From Dinghuibacter silviterrae (lineage in GTDB: Bacteria; Bacteroidota; Bacteroidia; Chitinophagales; Chitinophagaceae): a stretch of DNA of 64,000 nt. The notes beneath the pieces are model-generated. The model was not told the origin of the DNA, did no database searches, and was given only the letters and a program-made list of their open reading frames with translations. The stretch lies in assembly GCF_004366355.1 (NCBI RefSeq), contig NZ_SODV01000002.1:536768-600767 (forward strand). The letters are read 5' to 3'. The position numbers and the translations under genes were made by a program. This document shows positions 33,304 to 42,506 of the stretch, one piece after another; the stretch's first letter is position 1; each line of letters begins with the position of its first letter.

Positions 33304-34641
33304 TTAAAGTTCTTTAATAAAGAAAAGCGCTACGCCCAACACGATGATCCCCAAGGCAAAGCCGATAAAGGGGAGGGGGCTGGTGCAAAAAATAAAGAGC
33401 CAGATGAGCATGGACAGCACCGCGGGGAGGGGATATAACGGCATCCGGTAGGGTCTCCGGTCGTTGGGCTGAAGCCGGTGCCAGCGGATCAGGCCGACGG
33501 ACTGGCTCAGGAACTGGATCAGGATGCGCATCACGATGATCGCGGTGATGGCCGCTTCCATTCTGAACAAAAGACTAAAGATAAACCCCAGGGCGCCCAA
33601 GACCAGGAGAGACACGTGGGGAAACCGGTGCTTGGGGTGCAGCTTTGCAAATACGGGGAAAAAGTCCCCCTTCACCGCCGCCGCGTAAGGCACCCGCGAA
33701 TACCCCAGGGTCAGGGCAAAAAGAGAAGAAGACGCGATCACCAGGATGAGCCCGGTGGCGATCGAGGCGACGTGGGGGTTGTACAACTTTTCGATATAGG
33801 TGCTGATCAAAAAGTCCCGGCGACCGATGGTTTGCCAGGGCAGGTTGCCCAGCAGGGCCAGTTGCATGCCCACGTACAGGAGCGCGATGATGGTCACCGA
33901 CAGAAAGATGCTGCGGGGAATGTTCCGCTCCGGGTTTTTGATCTCTCCGCCCAGGTTGACAACGTTATAGTAGCCCAAATAAGAATAGACCGTTTTCAGG
34001 GTCGCGTTTCCGATGGCGGTACACAGAAGCGTGGACGCCTTGAAACCCGACAAGTCCCAATGGAAAGCCTGCGCGCTGTTAAAATGCGGGAGACCCGAGC
34101 CGATGATCCAAAGGATGGTGCCCATCGTGATCAGCCCGAGGATCATGGATATGTTGCCGACGACGTGTATTTTCCGGTAAAGGACGATGACCACCAGGAT
34201 CACAAGCCCGCCGCTGACGATCTTTTGCTCCACAGGGGTAATGGGAACCAGGTAATGAAGGTATTGCGCAAACCCGATGGCCGCGGAAGCCATGGTCAGC
34301 GGTGCCTGGATGACCGTCTGGAAGACGAACAAGAAGGGCATCAACCGCCCCAGCCGCCCGTCCCCGTAAAGTTTCCTCAGGAAGACATAGCTGCCGCCGG
34401 CCTCGGGCCAGCGCGCGCCCAGCTCGGACCAGACCATCCCGTCGGTATACGCCAGCAAGGCCCCCAGCAGCCAGGCCAGCACACAGGCCGGTCCCTGGAG
34501 GGCGCCGGTCACCATCGAGACGACAAGAAAAGGCCCGATCCCGACCATGTCGATCATGTTGATCGCGGTGCCCTGTGCCAGGGAAAGGGACCTCAACAAG
34601 GCGGGTTTGTTACCCGCGTCGGGGGAAAGCGCAGCAGCCAT
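33304..34641 (-). CDS. APC-superfamily amino acid/amine permease
   Basis: 445 residues from ATG 34641, about 12 membrane segments. The N-terminus AINMIDMVGIGPFLVVSMVT is the conserved first helix of the family, followed by YTDGMVWSELGARWPEAGGS (TM3 region). Closest in style to amino-acid permeases of the YjeH/serine-threonine type; substrate unknown. It is divergent from the GH89 gene with only 44 nt between start codons. Confidence 0.87.
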   Translation of the reverse strand: MAAALSPDAGNKPALLRSLSLAQGTAINMIDMVGIGPFLVVSMVTGALQGPACVLAWLLGALLAYTDGMVWSELGARWPEAGGSYVFLRKLYGDGRLGRLMPFLFVFQTVIQAPLTMASAAIGFAQYLHYLVPITPVEQKIVSGGLVILVVIVLYRKIHVVGNISMILGLITMGTILWIIGSGLPHFNSAQAFHWDLSGFKASTLLCTAIGNATLKTVYSYLGYYNVVNLGGEIKNPERNIPRSIFLSVTIIALLYVGMQLALLGNLPWQTIGRRDFLISTYIEKLYNPHVASIATGLILVIASSSLFALTLGYSRVPYAAAVKGDFFPVFAKLHPKHRFPHVSLLVLGALGFIFSLLFRMEAAITAIIVMRILIQFLSQSVGLIRWHRLQPNDRRPYRMPLYPLPAVLSMLIWLFIFCTSPLPFIGFALGIIVLGVALFFIKEL

Positions 34642-34685
34642 GTTCTGTAAAAATAATCCTGTACATTTAAACAAACGTACTTGCC

Positions 34686-37600
34686 ATGTCAAAACTTTGT
34701 CCTATAGTATTGGCGATCCTTTTGTGCGGCACAGCGGTCGCGCAAACCCCTGACCCCCAGGTCCGCGCCGTCTACGACCTGGTCGCGCGGGTCCTCCCCG
34801 CGCACGCCCATGACTTTACGGTCATGCGTATCCCAAAGGAGAACGGCAAAGACGTTTTCGAGCTCGAAAGCGCGGGTGGCAAGATCGTGCTGAAGGGCAG
34901 CACCGGCGTAGCCGCCGCCAGCGCCCTCGGCTATTACCTGAAGACGTACGGCCATTGCGACATCGGTTGGAACGGAACCCAGTTGAACCTTCCCGACGTC
35001 CTCCCGGCCGTCCCGGAAAAGGTCCGCAAGGAAACCCCCTATACCTATCGCTATTACCTCAACTATTGCACCTTCAACTATTCCGCCAGCTGGTGGGACT
35101 GGAAACGCTGGCAATGGGAAATCGATTGGATGGCCCTCAACGGCATCAACATGCCCCTCGCCCTCACGGGGCAGAACGTCATCTGGAAACGCGTATACAA
35201 AAGCCTTGGCTTTACGGATAAGGAGCTGGAAGGCTTTTTTAGCGGCCCCGCCTACTTCAACTGGTTTTGGATGGGGAACCTCGACGGGTGGGGTGGGCCC
35301 CTGCCGGACAGCTGGATGCAAACCCACGAGGCCTTGCAAAAACAAATCCTGGCCCGGGAACGCTCCTTCGGGATGACGCCCGTCCTGCCTGCCTTTACCG
35401 GACACGTCCCTCCCGCCTTCCAGGAGCGCTTCCCCGAAGCAAAACTGCGCAAGACCAACTGGGGTGCGGGTTTTGGAGATGTATACATCCTGGACCCGGG
35501 TGATCCCCACTTTACGGAGATCGGCCGCCGCTTCCTGGAAGAAGAGGTCAAAACTTACGGGACCGATCACCTGTATTCCGCGGATACGTTTAACGAGAAC
35601 GTGCCGCCGTCGAACGATTCACTTTTCCTCAGCAATATCAGCCGGAAGGTCTTTGGCGCGATGGCGTCGGGGGATCCAAAAGCTGTTTGGGTCATGCAAG
35701 GCTGGCTCTTTGTCAACGACGCTTCTTTTTGGAAACCCACCCAGGTAAAGGCGTTGCTCAAGGCCGTGCCCGACGACCGGATGATCATCCTGGACCTATG
35801 GTCGGAGACTTTTCCTGTTTGGGGCAAGACCGACGCCTATTATGGGAAACCCTGGATCTGGTGTATGCTCCACAATTTTGGCGGGAACACCGGTCTTTTC
35901 GGACGCATGCCGACCGTCGCGGCCGGACCCGCCTCTGCCCTGGCCGATCCGAACGCCGGCAAGCTGTCGGGGATCGGTCTTACACCCGAAGCCATCGAAC
36001 AAAACCCCGCCCTGTATGAGCTGATGCTCGACAATACCTGGAGTAAAGAGCCCATCGACCTGGACGCCTGGCTAAAGGACTATGCCCGCCGCCGCTATGG
36101 TCAGGAAGATGCAGGCGCAGACAGCGCCTGGGCGATATTGTCCCGGACGGTGTACAACGGCCGCCAGCGGGATGGCGCCCCGGAATCCATCCTCACGGGG
36201 CGGCCTACCTGGGCAAAAAGCGCCGAGTGGTCCAACACCGGCGGTGCCTCCTATGCGCCCCAAGACCTTTGGCCCGCCTGGACTGCCCTGATCGGATCGG
36301 CATCGACGCTCCGGGGAAGCGAAGGCTACCGGTACGACCTCGTGGACCTCACGCGCCAGGTGCTCGCCGACTACGCGGACACGTTACAACAATCCTGTGC
36401 GGAAGCCTATAGGGAACGGAACGTTATTTTGCTCCGGGACCGCAGCACGCGTTTCCTCGAATTGCTCGACGACATCGACCGGCTGCTCGCCACGCGCAAG
36501 GACTTCCTGCTGGGCCCCTGGCTCAACACCGCCCGCGCCTGGGGCACCAACCCCGCCGAAGCCGACCTCTATGAACGGAACGCCCGCGACCTCATCACCC
36601 TTTGGGGCGACAAAAATTCGCCCCTCCACGAATACGCCTGCAAACAATGGTCCGGTTTGATCCGCGACTTTTATAAACCCCGCTGGGCGAAATTTTTTGC
36701 CGAAGCCATCGACAGCCTGGAGCAACACAAAAAGATCGACATCGACGCCTTCGGCCTTCGCATCCGCGACTGGGAATGGGACTGGGTCAACAAGCACGAT
36801 CCCTATCCCGACCAGCCGGTTGGCGACCCTGTCGAGGTGGCCGTCGAACTCTACCACAAGTATATGGACACCTGGCGGCTGGCCGGTCCGTTGCGCATCC
36901 CCCTCTGGCCTGGGGGTGCCCCCGGTTTTGAACGCCTTCGCGACCAACCCGAGCAGGCAAAAGATTATTGGGTAAAAAACATCCACAACCCCTCCGTGAC
37001 CGTCTATGCGCCCCCGCCCGGCAAAGCCAACGGCACCGCCGTGCTCATCTGTCCCGGGGGCGGGCACCGCTTGCTGGTCTATAACGGCGAGGGCCGTGAC
37101 CCGGCGGTTTTCCTGAATAGCCTGGGCGTTACGGCGTTCGTCCTGAAGTACCGCCTTTTCCGCGAAGACTCGATCTATACCTTCGACCGCGATACCCGCG
37201 CCGATGTATACCGCGCTATGCGCTATATCCGCGCCCACGCAGGCGAGTGGGGGATCGATACCGCTCGCGTAGGGATCCTTGGGTTCTCCGCCGGAGGGGA
37301 AACGGCGGCTCTCGCGGCGTATAGCGACGGCGGCCCGTCGGGCTCCGGCGGCCCCGTTGCCGGCGACCCCACCGCCGCAGACCCCGTCGACCGGCTAAGC
37401 GCGCGGCCCAACTTTGCCATGCTGGTCTACCCCGGCCCCCTGGGCATTCCCGATCGCGTGTCCGCCAATGCGCCGCCCGCGTTCCTGGTAGCGGCGGACG
37501 ACGATACCTGTTGTTCCCCGTCCATCATGCGGTTGATGACCGCGTATCGCGCGGCGGGGGTGCCGGTGGAGGTTCACCTCTATGCCCACGGCAGTCATGG

Positions 37601-37697
37601 GTTTAACATGGGGTACCGCAACGACCTTTGGTCGGTTCAGGACTGGCCTGTAAGGATGGCGGATTGGTTGAGGGATAATAAGTGGGTGCCGCGGTAA
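34686..37697 (+). CDS. Fusion: GH89 alpha-N-acetylglucosaminidase plus C-terminal esterase domain
   Basis: 1003 residues with signal peptide (KLCPIVLAILLCGTAVAQ). Residues about 20-720 are a GH89 (NAGLU) enzyme: N-terminal domain, then YYLNYCTFNYSASWWDWKRW and WMALNGINMPLALTGQN, the catalytic region HLYSADTFNENVPPS (about 298-310) and WCMLHNFGGNTGLFG. Residues about 735-1003 form an alpha/beta-hydrolase with ICPGGGHRLL, nucleophile elbow GFSAGG (about 866), DDDTCC and GSHGFN (His), paralogous to the esterase at 9591. A Gly/Pro-rich insert (about 880-905) interrupts it. Expected to remove terminal alpha-GlcNAc and acyl groups from glycans in the periplasm. Confidence 0.9.
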   Translation: MSKLCPIVLAILLCGTAVAQTPDPQVRAVYDLVARVLPAHAHDFTVMRIPKENGKDVFELESAGGKIVLKGSTGVAAASALGYYLKTYGHCDIGWNGTQLNLPDVLPAVPEKVRKETPYTYRYYLNYCTFNYSASWWDWKRWQWEIDWMALNGINMPLALTGQNVIWKRVYKSLGFTDKELEGFFSGPAYFNWFWMGNLDGWGGPLPDSWMQTHEALQKQILARERSFGMTPVLPAFTGHVPPAFQERFPEAKLRKTNWGAGFGDVYILDPGDPHFTEIGRRFLEEEVKTYGTDHLYSADTFNENVPPSNDSLFLSNISRKVFGAMASGDPKAVWVMQGWLFVNDASFWKPTQVKALLKAVPDDRMIILDLWSETFPVWGKTDAYYGKPWIWCMLHNFGGNTGLFGRMPTVAAGPASALADPNAGKLSGIGLTPEAIEQNPALYELMLDNTWSKEPIDLDAWLKDYARRRYGQEDAGADSAWAILSRTVYNGRQRDGAPESILTGRPTWAKSAEWSNTGGASYAPQDLWPAWTALIGSASTLRGSEGYRYDLVDLTRQVLADYADTLQQSCAEAYRERNVILLRDRSTRFLELLDDIDRLLATRKDFLLGPWLNTARAWGTNPAEADLYERNARDLITLWGDKNSPLHEYACKQWSGLIRDFYKPRWAKFFAEAIDSLEQHKKIDIDAFGLRIRDWEWDWVNKHDPYPDQPVGDPVEVAVELYHKYMDTWRLAGPLRIPLWPGGAPGFERLRDQPEQAKDYWVKNIHNPSVTVYAPPPGKANGTAVLICPGGGHRLLVYNGEGRDPAVFLNSLGVTAFVLKYRLFREDSIYTFDRDTRADVYRAMRYIRAHAGEWGIDTARVGILGFSAGGETAALAAYSDGGPSGSGGPVAGDPTAADPVDRLSARPNFAMLVYPGPLGIPDRVSANAPPAFLVAADDDTCCSPSIMRLMTAYRAAGVPVEVHLYAHGSHGFNMGYRNDLWSVQDWPVRMADWLRDNKWVPR

Positions 37698-37703
37698 ACG
37701 ACC

Positions 37704-38822
37704 CTAGACCGTCTTCCGGTAATTCAGTATTGCCCACACATTGAGCCCGAGCCCGATGAGCGCCATGGCGCCCAGGTGATAGCCTATGTCTGACCAATCG
37801 CTTCCTTTGAGGACGACCATCCGCATGATCTTGATAAAGTGGGAAGGGGGAAAAGTCTCGACGATGTATTGCGCCCAGTCGGGCATGCTGTCCACGGCCG
37901 TGAATATGCCGCTCATGAGGTTGAAAATATTGATGAAAAAGAACGAAAGGCTCATGGCTTGTTGCTGCGTTGCGGAGTAGGTGGAGATCAACAGCCCCAT
38001 GCCCAGCATGGCGAACAAATAAACGATGAGCGCGCCATATAGGGTGAGGAGGTTGCCGACGGGCACGATCCCGTAAAACGCCCAGCCCGCCAGCAGACCC
38101 AGGGTAAAGACGATGATGCTGAGTACCATGTACGGGATCAGTTTGCCGAGGATAAACCAGTGTTTGCGGATAGGGGTGACGTTGATTTGTTCGATGGTGC
38201 CGCTTTCTTTTTCCTGGACAATATTGAACGCCGACTGCATCGTCGCCATCGCGGTGACGAGGGTGACCAGGATGGCGGGGACCATGTAGAGGTGATAGTT
38301 TAGCAAAGCGTTGTACCAGTTGGCGGGGGCGACGGTGACCTGGGGCGTGGCGTCAGGGGCGGCAGGCCCCAGCCACTGGAGACGTATCTCGCTATTGAAA
38401 TCGCTCACGATGCTCGACAGGTACGCCCCGCCAAGGTTGGCCTTCGTGCCTTCGATGGCATCGATCGAAATGTAGAGGTCCTTTGCGTTTTCCTTGACGA
38501 GGTCGCGTTCGAAGTGAGCGGGGATCTGGAGCACGAGGTCCGCCTTGTCGCGTTGGACGAGGGCGAGTGCTTCGTTGTAGGAGGCGGTGTACCCTGTCAG
38601 CTTGAAATAACCGGAAGAGGTGATCTTTTCGATGAGCCTGCGGCTGGACGGGGAATGGTCCTGGTCCACGACGGCCATGGCAATATTCTTCACGGTATAA
38701 TCGGCGGCCAGGGGCAGCAGGATGAGCTGGATCAGGGGCGCGATCAGGAGGATCGAAAGCAGCTGGCGGTTGCGCAGCATTTGCCGGAATTCTTTTTCCA
38801 GCAGGAAAAGGAACGTTCTCAT
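37704..38822 (-). CDS. ABC-2 type transporter permease (second permease of efflux operon)
   Basis: 372 residues. The N-terminal helix LEKEFRQMLRNRQLLSILLI is followed by a large extracytoplasmic domain (about 50-170) and five to six C-terminal helices, ending MALIGLGLNVWAILNYRKTV. This is the ABC-2 layout of the YbhS/YbhR/YhhJ group. The start overlaps the stop of the first permease by 4 nt. It partners the sister permease and the two ATPases upstream. Confidence 0.9.
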   Translation of the reverse strand: MRTFLFLLEKEFRQMLRNRQLLSILLIAPLIQLILLPLAADYTVKNIAMAVVDQDHSPSSRRLIEKITSSGYFKLTGYTASYNEALALVQRDKADLVLQIPAHFERDLVKENAKDLYISIDAIEGTKANLGGAYLSSIVSDFNSEIRLQWLGPAAPDATPQVTVAPANWYNALLNYHLYMVPAILVTLVTAMATMQSAFNIVQEKESGTIEQINVTPIRKHWFILGKLIPYMVLSIIVFTLGLLAGWAFYGIVPVGNLLTLYGALIVYLFAMLGMGLLISTYSATQQQAMSLSFFFINIFNLMSGIFTAVDSMPDWAQYIVETFPPSHFIKIMRMVVLKGSDWSDIGYHLGAMALIGLGLNVWAILNYRKTV

Positions 38823-39925
38823 TGCAATCTGGTTTTAAATCTCCGGAGGCTTATGGTTAACAGGGCAAGGGACATTCCCGCCAGGATCAGGGTTTCTTTC
38901 CAAACGGTGGCGAAGCCAAGGCCTTTGAGCATGACCCGCTTGACGATGATGAAGTACCAGCGGGAGGGGACGAGGTTGGATAGCCATTGCAGGGGGAGCG
39001 GCATGTTTTCTATGGGGAAAAGAAAACCCGTCAGGAGCATGGTGGGCAGCATCATGCCCATCAGGCTGTTCATCATGGCGGCCTGTTGGGTCTTGGCGTT
39101 GATGGAGAGCAACAAGCCGATGGACAGGGACGTCAGGATAAAAAAGAAGCTGGCCAGCAGGAGGAGCCAGACGCTTCCTTTGACGGGGAGGTCGAGGAAA
39201 ACGTCGCTCAGCGCCAGGATGATAAAAAGATTGATGATCGAAATGATGAGGTTGGGCATCAGTTTCGAAATGATGATGTAGACCGTCTTGAAAGGGGAGA
39301 CCAGCAGGATTTCCATGGTGCCGAGCTCTTTTTCCCGGACGATGGCGACCGAGGTCATCATGGTGCACACCAGCATGAGGACGAGCGCCATGACCCCGGG
39401 GACGAAGTTGGGCGCGCCTTTGAGTTCGGGGTTATAGAGCATCCTGACCTGGGTGCCGATCTGGAGGGGTTGTCCGGATGCCTGGGCCAGACCGGCATTA
39501 TAGGAGCCGACGATCTCGGTCAGGTAGTTGGTGACCGTGGTGGCCTGGTTGGGGTCCGAGGCATCGGCGATTACCTGCAGGGTGGCTGTCCCGGTATGCG
39601 TCAGGTCGTCTGAAAAGTGTGCGGGGAAAACGACCGCCATCTTGATGTCGCCCCTTTTAAAAGCCGCGTCGATCTGGTCCGCGCTTTCGAGGGCGCGGGT
39701 GACCTTGAAATAGCGGCTGGATCCGATCTCCTGCGTCAGCTCCGTGGTCACCGGGTCCTTGGAATAGTCGGCCACGACGATCTTCGAATTCTTGATCTCG
39801 TTGGAGAGGGCAAAGCCAAAAAGCACGATCTGCGCGATGGGCAGGCCAAATAGCATCAGGAGCGTCTTGCGGTCCCGGAAGACGTGCAGGAATTCTTTTT
39901 GTACAAAGACAATTAATTGTTTCAT
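38819..39925 (-). CDS. ABC-2 type transporter permease (first permease of efflux operon)
   Basis: 368 residues from ATG 39925 (MKQLIVFVQKEFLHVFRDRK). Same topology as its neighbour: one N-terminal helix, an extracytoplasmic domain, then a C-terminal helix bundle with REKELGTMEILLVSPFKTVY, the ABC-2 signature loop. It begins 1 nt after the stop of the second ATPase. The two permeases probably form a heterodimer. An extension to 39994 would overlap that ATPase and was excluded. Confidence 0.9.
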   Translation of the reverse strand: MKQLIVFVQKEFLHVFRDRKTLLMLFGLPIAQIVLFGFALSNEIKNSKIVVADYSKDPVTTELTQEIGSSRYFKVTRALESADQIDAAFKRGDIKMAVVFPAHFSDDLTHTGTATLQVIADASDPNQATTVTNYLTEIVGSYNAGLAQASGQPLQIGTQVRMLYNPELKGAPNFVPGVMALVLMLVCTMMTSVAIVREKELGTMEILLVSPFKTVYIIISKLMPNLIISIINLFIILALSDVFLDLPVKGSVWLLLLASFFFILTSLSIGLLLSINAKTQQAAMMNSLMGMMLPTMLLTGFLFPIENMPLPLQWLSNLVPSRWYFIIVKRVMLKGLGFATVWKETLILAGMSLALLTISLRRFKTRLQ

Positions 39926-39926
39926 A

Positions 39927-40667
39927 TTAATCGGCTTTACGTTTTGCGTTCCTGGCGAGCTGGTAGAACACCTCTTCCATATTCGCGCAGGCAAATTGTT
40001 GTTTCAAACCGCCGGGGCTGTCGAGGGCGGCGATCACCCCGTCGACCATGATGGAGACCCTGTTGCAGTATTCGGCCTCGTCCATGTAGTGGGTCGTGAC
40101 AAAGACGGTGACGCCTTTGTCTGCGGCGTGGTAAATGAGGTCCCAGAACTGCCGGCGGGTGACGGGGTCGACGCCACCGGTCGGTTCGTCGAGGAAAACG
40201 ATGTCGGGGTCGTGGACGATGGAGACGGAAAAAGACAGCTTTTGTTTCCACCCCAGGGGCAGCTCCCGGACCAGCGTCTTTGCTTCGTTTTGGAGCTGGA
40301 GCTCTTCCAACAGGGTTTTGGTCTTGGACCGGATCTGTGCGGTGGACATCCCGTAGATACCGGCATAAAAGCGGATGTTCTCGGTCACGGTGAGGTCGTC
40401 GTAGAGGGAGAACTTCTGGCTCATGTAGCCGATCCGGCGTTTGATGCGCTCCGTTTGGGTATAGACGTCAAAACCGGCGATGGTGGCGTCCCCCGAGGTG
40501 GGTGCGAGCAGGCCGCATAACATGCGCATCGCGGTGGTTTTGCCTGCCCCGTTGGCGCCCAGGAAGCCAAAGATCTCCCCTTTGTCCACCTGGAAGGTGA
40601 GTTCGTTACAGGCCACGAAGCTCCCGAAGCGTTTGGTGAGTTTTTGTGTCGTGATCACGGGTGCCAT
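39927..40667 (-). CDS. ABC transporter ATPase (second), degenerate signature motif
   Basis: 246 residues. Walker A GANGAGKTTAMRM, Q-loop region IGYMSQKFSLYDDLT, Walker B DIVFLDEPTGG and switch His in FVTTHYMDEAEYC are intact. The ABC signature, normally LSGGQ, reads ELPLGWKQKL, so one composite ATP site may be inactive, as in the C-terminal half of YbhF-like ATPases. It starts 3 nt after the first ATPase, with which it probably heterodimerises. Confidence 0.92.
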   Translation of the reverse strand: MAPVITTQKLTKRFGSFVACNELTFQVDKGEIFGFLGANGAGKTTAMRMLCGLLAPTSGDATIAGFDVYTQTERIKRRIGYMSQKFSLYDDLTVTENIRFYAGIYGMSTAQIRSKTKTLLEELQLQNEAKTLVRELPLGWKQKLSFSVSIVHDPDIVFLDEPTGGVDPVTRRQFWDLIYHAADKGVTVFVTTHYMDEAEYCNRVSIMVDGVIAALDSPGGLKQQFACANMEEVFYQLARNAKRKAD

Positions 40668-40670
40668 GGC

Positions 40671-41561
40671 TTAGTCTTTTAAAAGATGGATAAAACAGTC
40701 TTCGATAGAGGGCTTTATTTCCGCGATGTCTACATTTTTATGCCCTTTAGCCTCCAGGTAGTCTTTCAGGTCTCCCTCGAAAGTGGCATGCAACGCCTCC
40801 CCAAAGGCAAAACAGGTTTTCGTGCCCGGGAAGGTCCGGACGTCCTGGAGTACCTTGAAGGGTTGGGCGGAGCGGATGGAGTACAGCGTCCCGGGGAAGG
40901 AATCGACAATGCCCTGGGGCGTATCGATGGACAGGATCTTCCCCTTTTGGATCAGGGCGATGCGGTCGCAAAGCGTGGCTTCGTCCATATAGGGCGTGGA
41001 GACCAGGATCGTCATGCCCCTTTCCTTCAGCTTGCCCAGCATGTCCCAGAATTCCCTGCGGGAAACGACGTCCACACCCGTGGTGGGTTCGTCCAGAAAG
41101 AGGACCCGGGGTTGGTGGATCAGGGCGCAGCAAAGCGCCAGCTTTTGTTTCATCCCGCCGGAAAGCTTACCCGCACGCCGGTCCTTGAAGGGTTCGATCT
41201 GCTGGTAAATGTCCTTAATCTGGTCATAGTTTTCCTGGAGCGTCGTTCCGAACACGGTGGCAAAGAAGTGGATGTTCTCCGCAATGGTGAGGTCCTGGTA
41301 AAGGCTAAAGCGGCCGGGCATGTACCCCACGCGCTCCCGGATTTTCGCATAGTCCTTTACCACATCCAGGCCGTCAACCGTAGCGTGGCCCTTGTCTGCC
41401 AGCAGGAGGGTGGTCAGGATGCGAAAGAGTGTTGTTTTCCCTGCCCCGTCCGGTCCGATGAGACCGAAAAGCGCGCCCTCCTCTACCTGGAAGGAAACAT
41501 CCTGTACGGCCTGCACGGTGCCTTTGTTGAATGTCTTGGAGATTTGGTCGAGGGTGATCAT
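40671..41561 (-). CDS. ABC transporter ATPase (first)
   Basis: 296 residues. Walker A GPDGAGKTTLFRIL, signature LSGGMKQKLALCCALIHQP, Walker B VLFLDEPTTGVD. The switch position reads LVSTPYMDEA, with Pro in place of the usual His region. The C-terminal extension (about 220-296) is typical of multidrug ABC-2 ATPases. Second gene after the HlyD-like adaptor, 3 nt away. In E. coli the two ATPases correspond to the fused YbhF. Confidence 0.93.
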   Translation of the reverse strand: MITLDQISKTFNKGTVQAVQDVSFQVEEGALFGLIGPDGAGKTTLFRILTTLLLADKGHATVDGLDVVKDYAKIRERVGYMPGRFSLYQDLTIAENIHFFATVFGTTLQENYDQIKDIYQQIEPFKDRRAGKLSGGMKQKLALCCALIHQPRVLFLDEPTTGVDVVSRREFWDMLGKLKERGMTILVSTPYMDEATLCDRIALIQKGKILSIDTPQGIVDSFPGTLYSIRSAQPFKVLQDVRTFPGTKTCFAFGEALHATFEGDLKDYLEAKGHKNVDIAEIKPSIEDCFIHLLKD

Positions 41562-41564
41562 GGC

Positions 41565-42494
41565 TTAGAATTTTACTTCCCCATACATGCCGAGTTTGAG
41601 CAGACCGTCGTTTTTGACGCGGATCTTGATCGCATAGACAAGATTGGCGCGCTCATCCCGGGTTTGGATGGTCTTCGGCGTGAATTCGGCCTTGTCGGAA
41701 ATCCAGGATATAAAGCCGCTGTAGGGTTGATATTCCCCGGTCCCCTTGTCTGCAAACACCTGGACGGTTTGTCCAAGCCGCAAACCGGTGAGTTGTGGCC
41801 CGGTGACATACACCCGCAGTGTGATGGTATCCAGGTTGGCGATCTTATACAGGGCTTTGCCCGTTGTGGCCATTTCCCCGGCAAAAGCATATTTCGTCAA
41901 CACGATCCCCGTCAGTGGATTGACGATTTGCCCCTTGTCGATCTGGTCCTGGTAATTGGCGGCCGATTTTTCCAACGGATTTTTTTCCGCATAGACCGTC
42001 CGGTTCTGGGTGGCGATATTGGACTGGTCCAGCTTCAGTTGTTGTTCATACACCGCCGCTTGTTTTTCGAGCTGGTCGATGCCCGCGTTGATGTCATCGA
42101 GCTGTTTCTGGGTGGCGGCGTCCGCCTTGAGGAGGTTCTGGGTCCTCGTCCTTTCGCGGTATTGCTGGGCAAGCTGGGCCTTGGTGACGTCCAGCTGGCG
42201 TTGTACGAAAAGGCTTTGGGGAGCGGGGTTGGTCGTCTTTTGCGCCAGGGCGGTAATGGTGGCCTGGACCTGTTCTTTTTGAAGGACGAGCCCCTTGACG
42301 TCGATCTGGCCGATGACCTCGCCCTTTGCCAGGGAGTCGCCTTCCTGCAGGGTAAAGTCCAGGATCTTCCCGTTTTGTTCTGCCGAGACGATGACCTCGT
42401 CGGATTCGAAAACACCCGAAGCATCGCTCTTGAGCCGGTTCGAACCACAGGCGGCCAATCCAAGCGCCAATGTGAGAAAAGTGATGTGTCGCAT
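41565..42494 (-). CDS. HlyD-family periplasmic adaptor, lipoprotein
   Basis: 309 residues. Lipobox in LALGLAACG. Then the first lipoyl half VIVSAEQNGKILDFTLQEGD, a long coiled coil (about 80-170, QKQLDDINAGIDQLEKQAAV) and the second half DKGQIVNPLTGIVLTKYAFA. Resembles YbhG/YhiI adaptors that connect ABC-2 exporters to TolC. It starts 12 nt after the tolC stop. Confidence 0.92.
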   Translation of the reverse strand: MRHITFLTLALGLAACGSNRLKSDASGVFESDEVIVSAEQNGKILDFTLQEGDSLAKGEVIGQIDVKGLVLQKEQVQATITALAQKTTNPAPQSLFVQRQLDVTKAQLAQQYRERTRTQNLLKADAATQKQLDDINAGIDQLEKQAAVYEQQLKLDQSNIATQNRTVYAEKNPLEKSAANYQDQIDKGQIVNPLTGIVLTKYAFAGEMATTGKALYKIANLDTITLRVYVTGPQLTGLRLGQTVQVFADKGTGEYQPYSGFISWISDKAEFTPKTIQTRDERANLVYAIKIRVKNDGLLKLGMYGEVKF

Positions 42495-42506
42495 GAGTAT
42501 ACAGTT

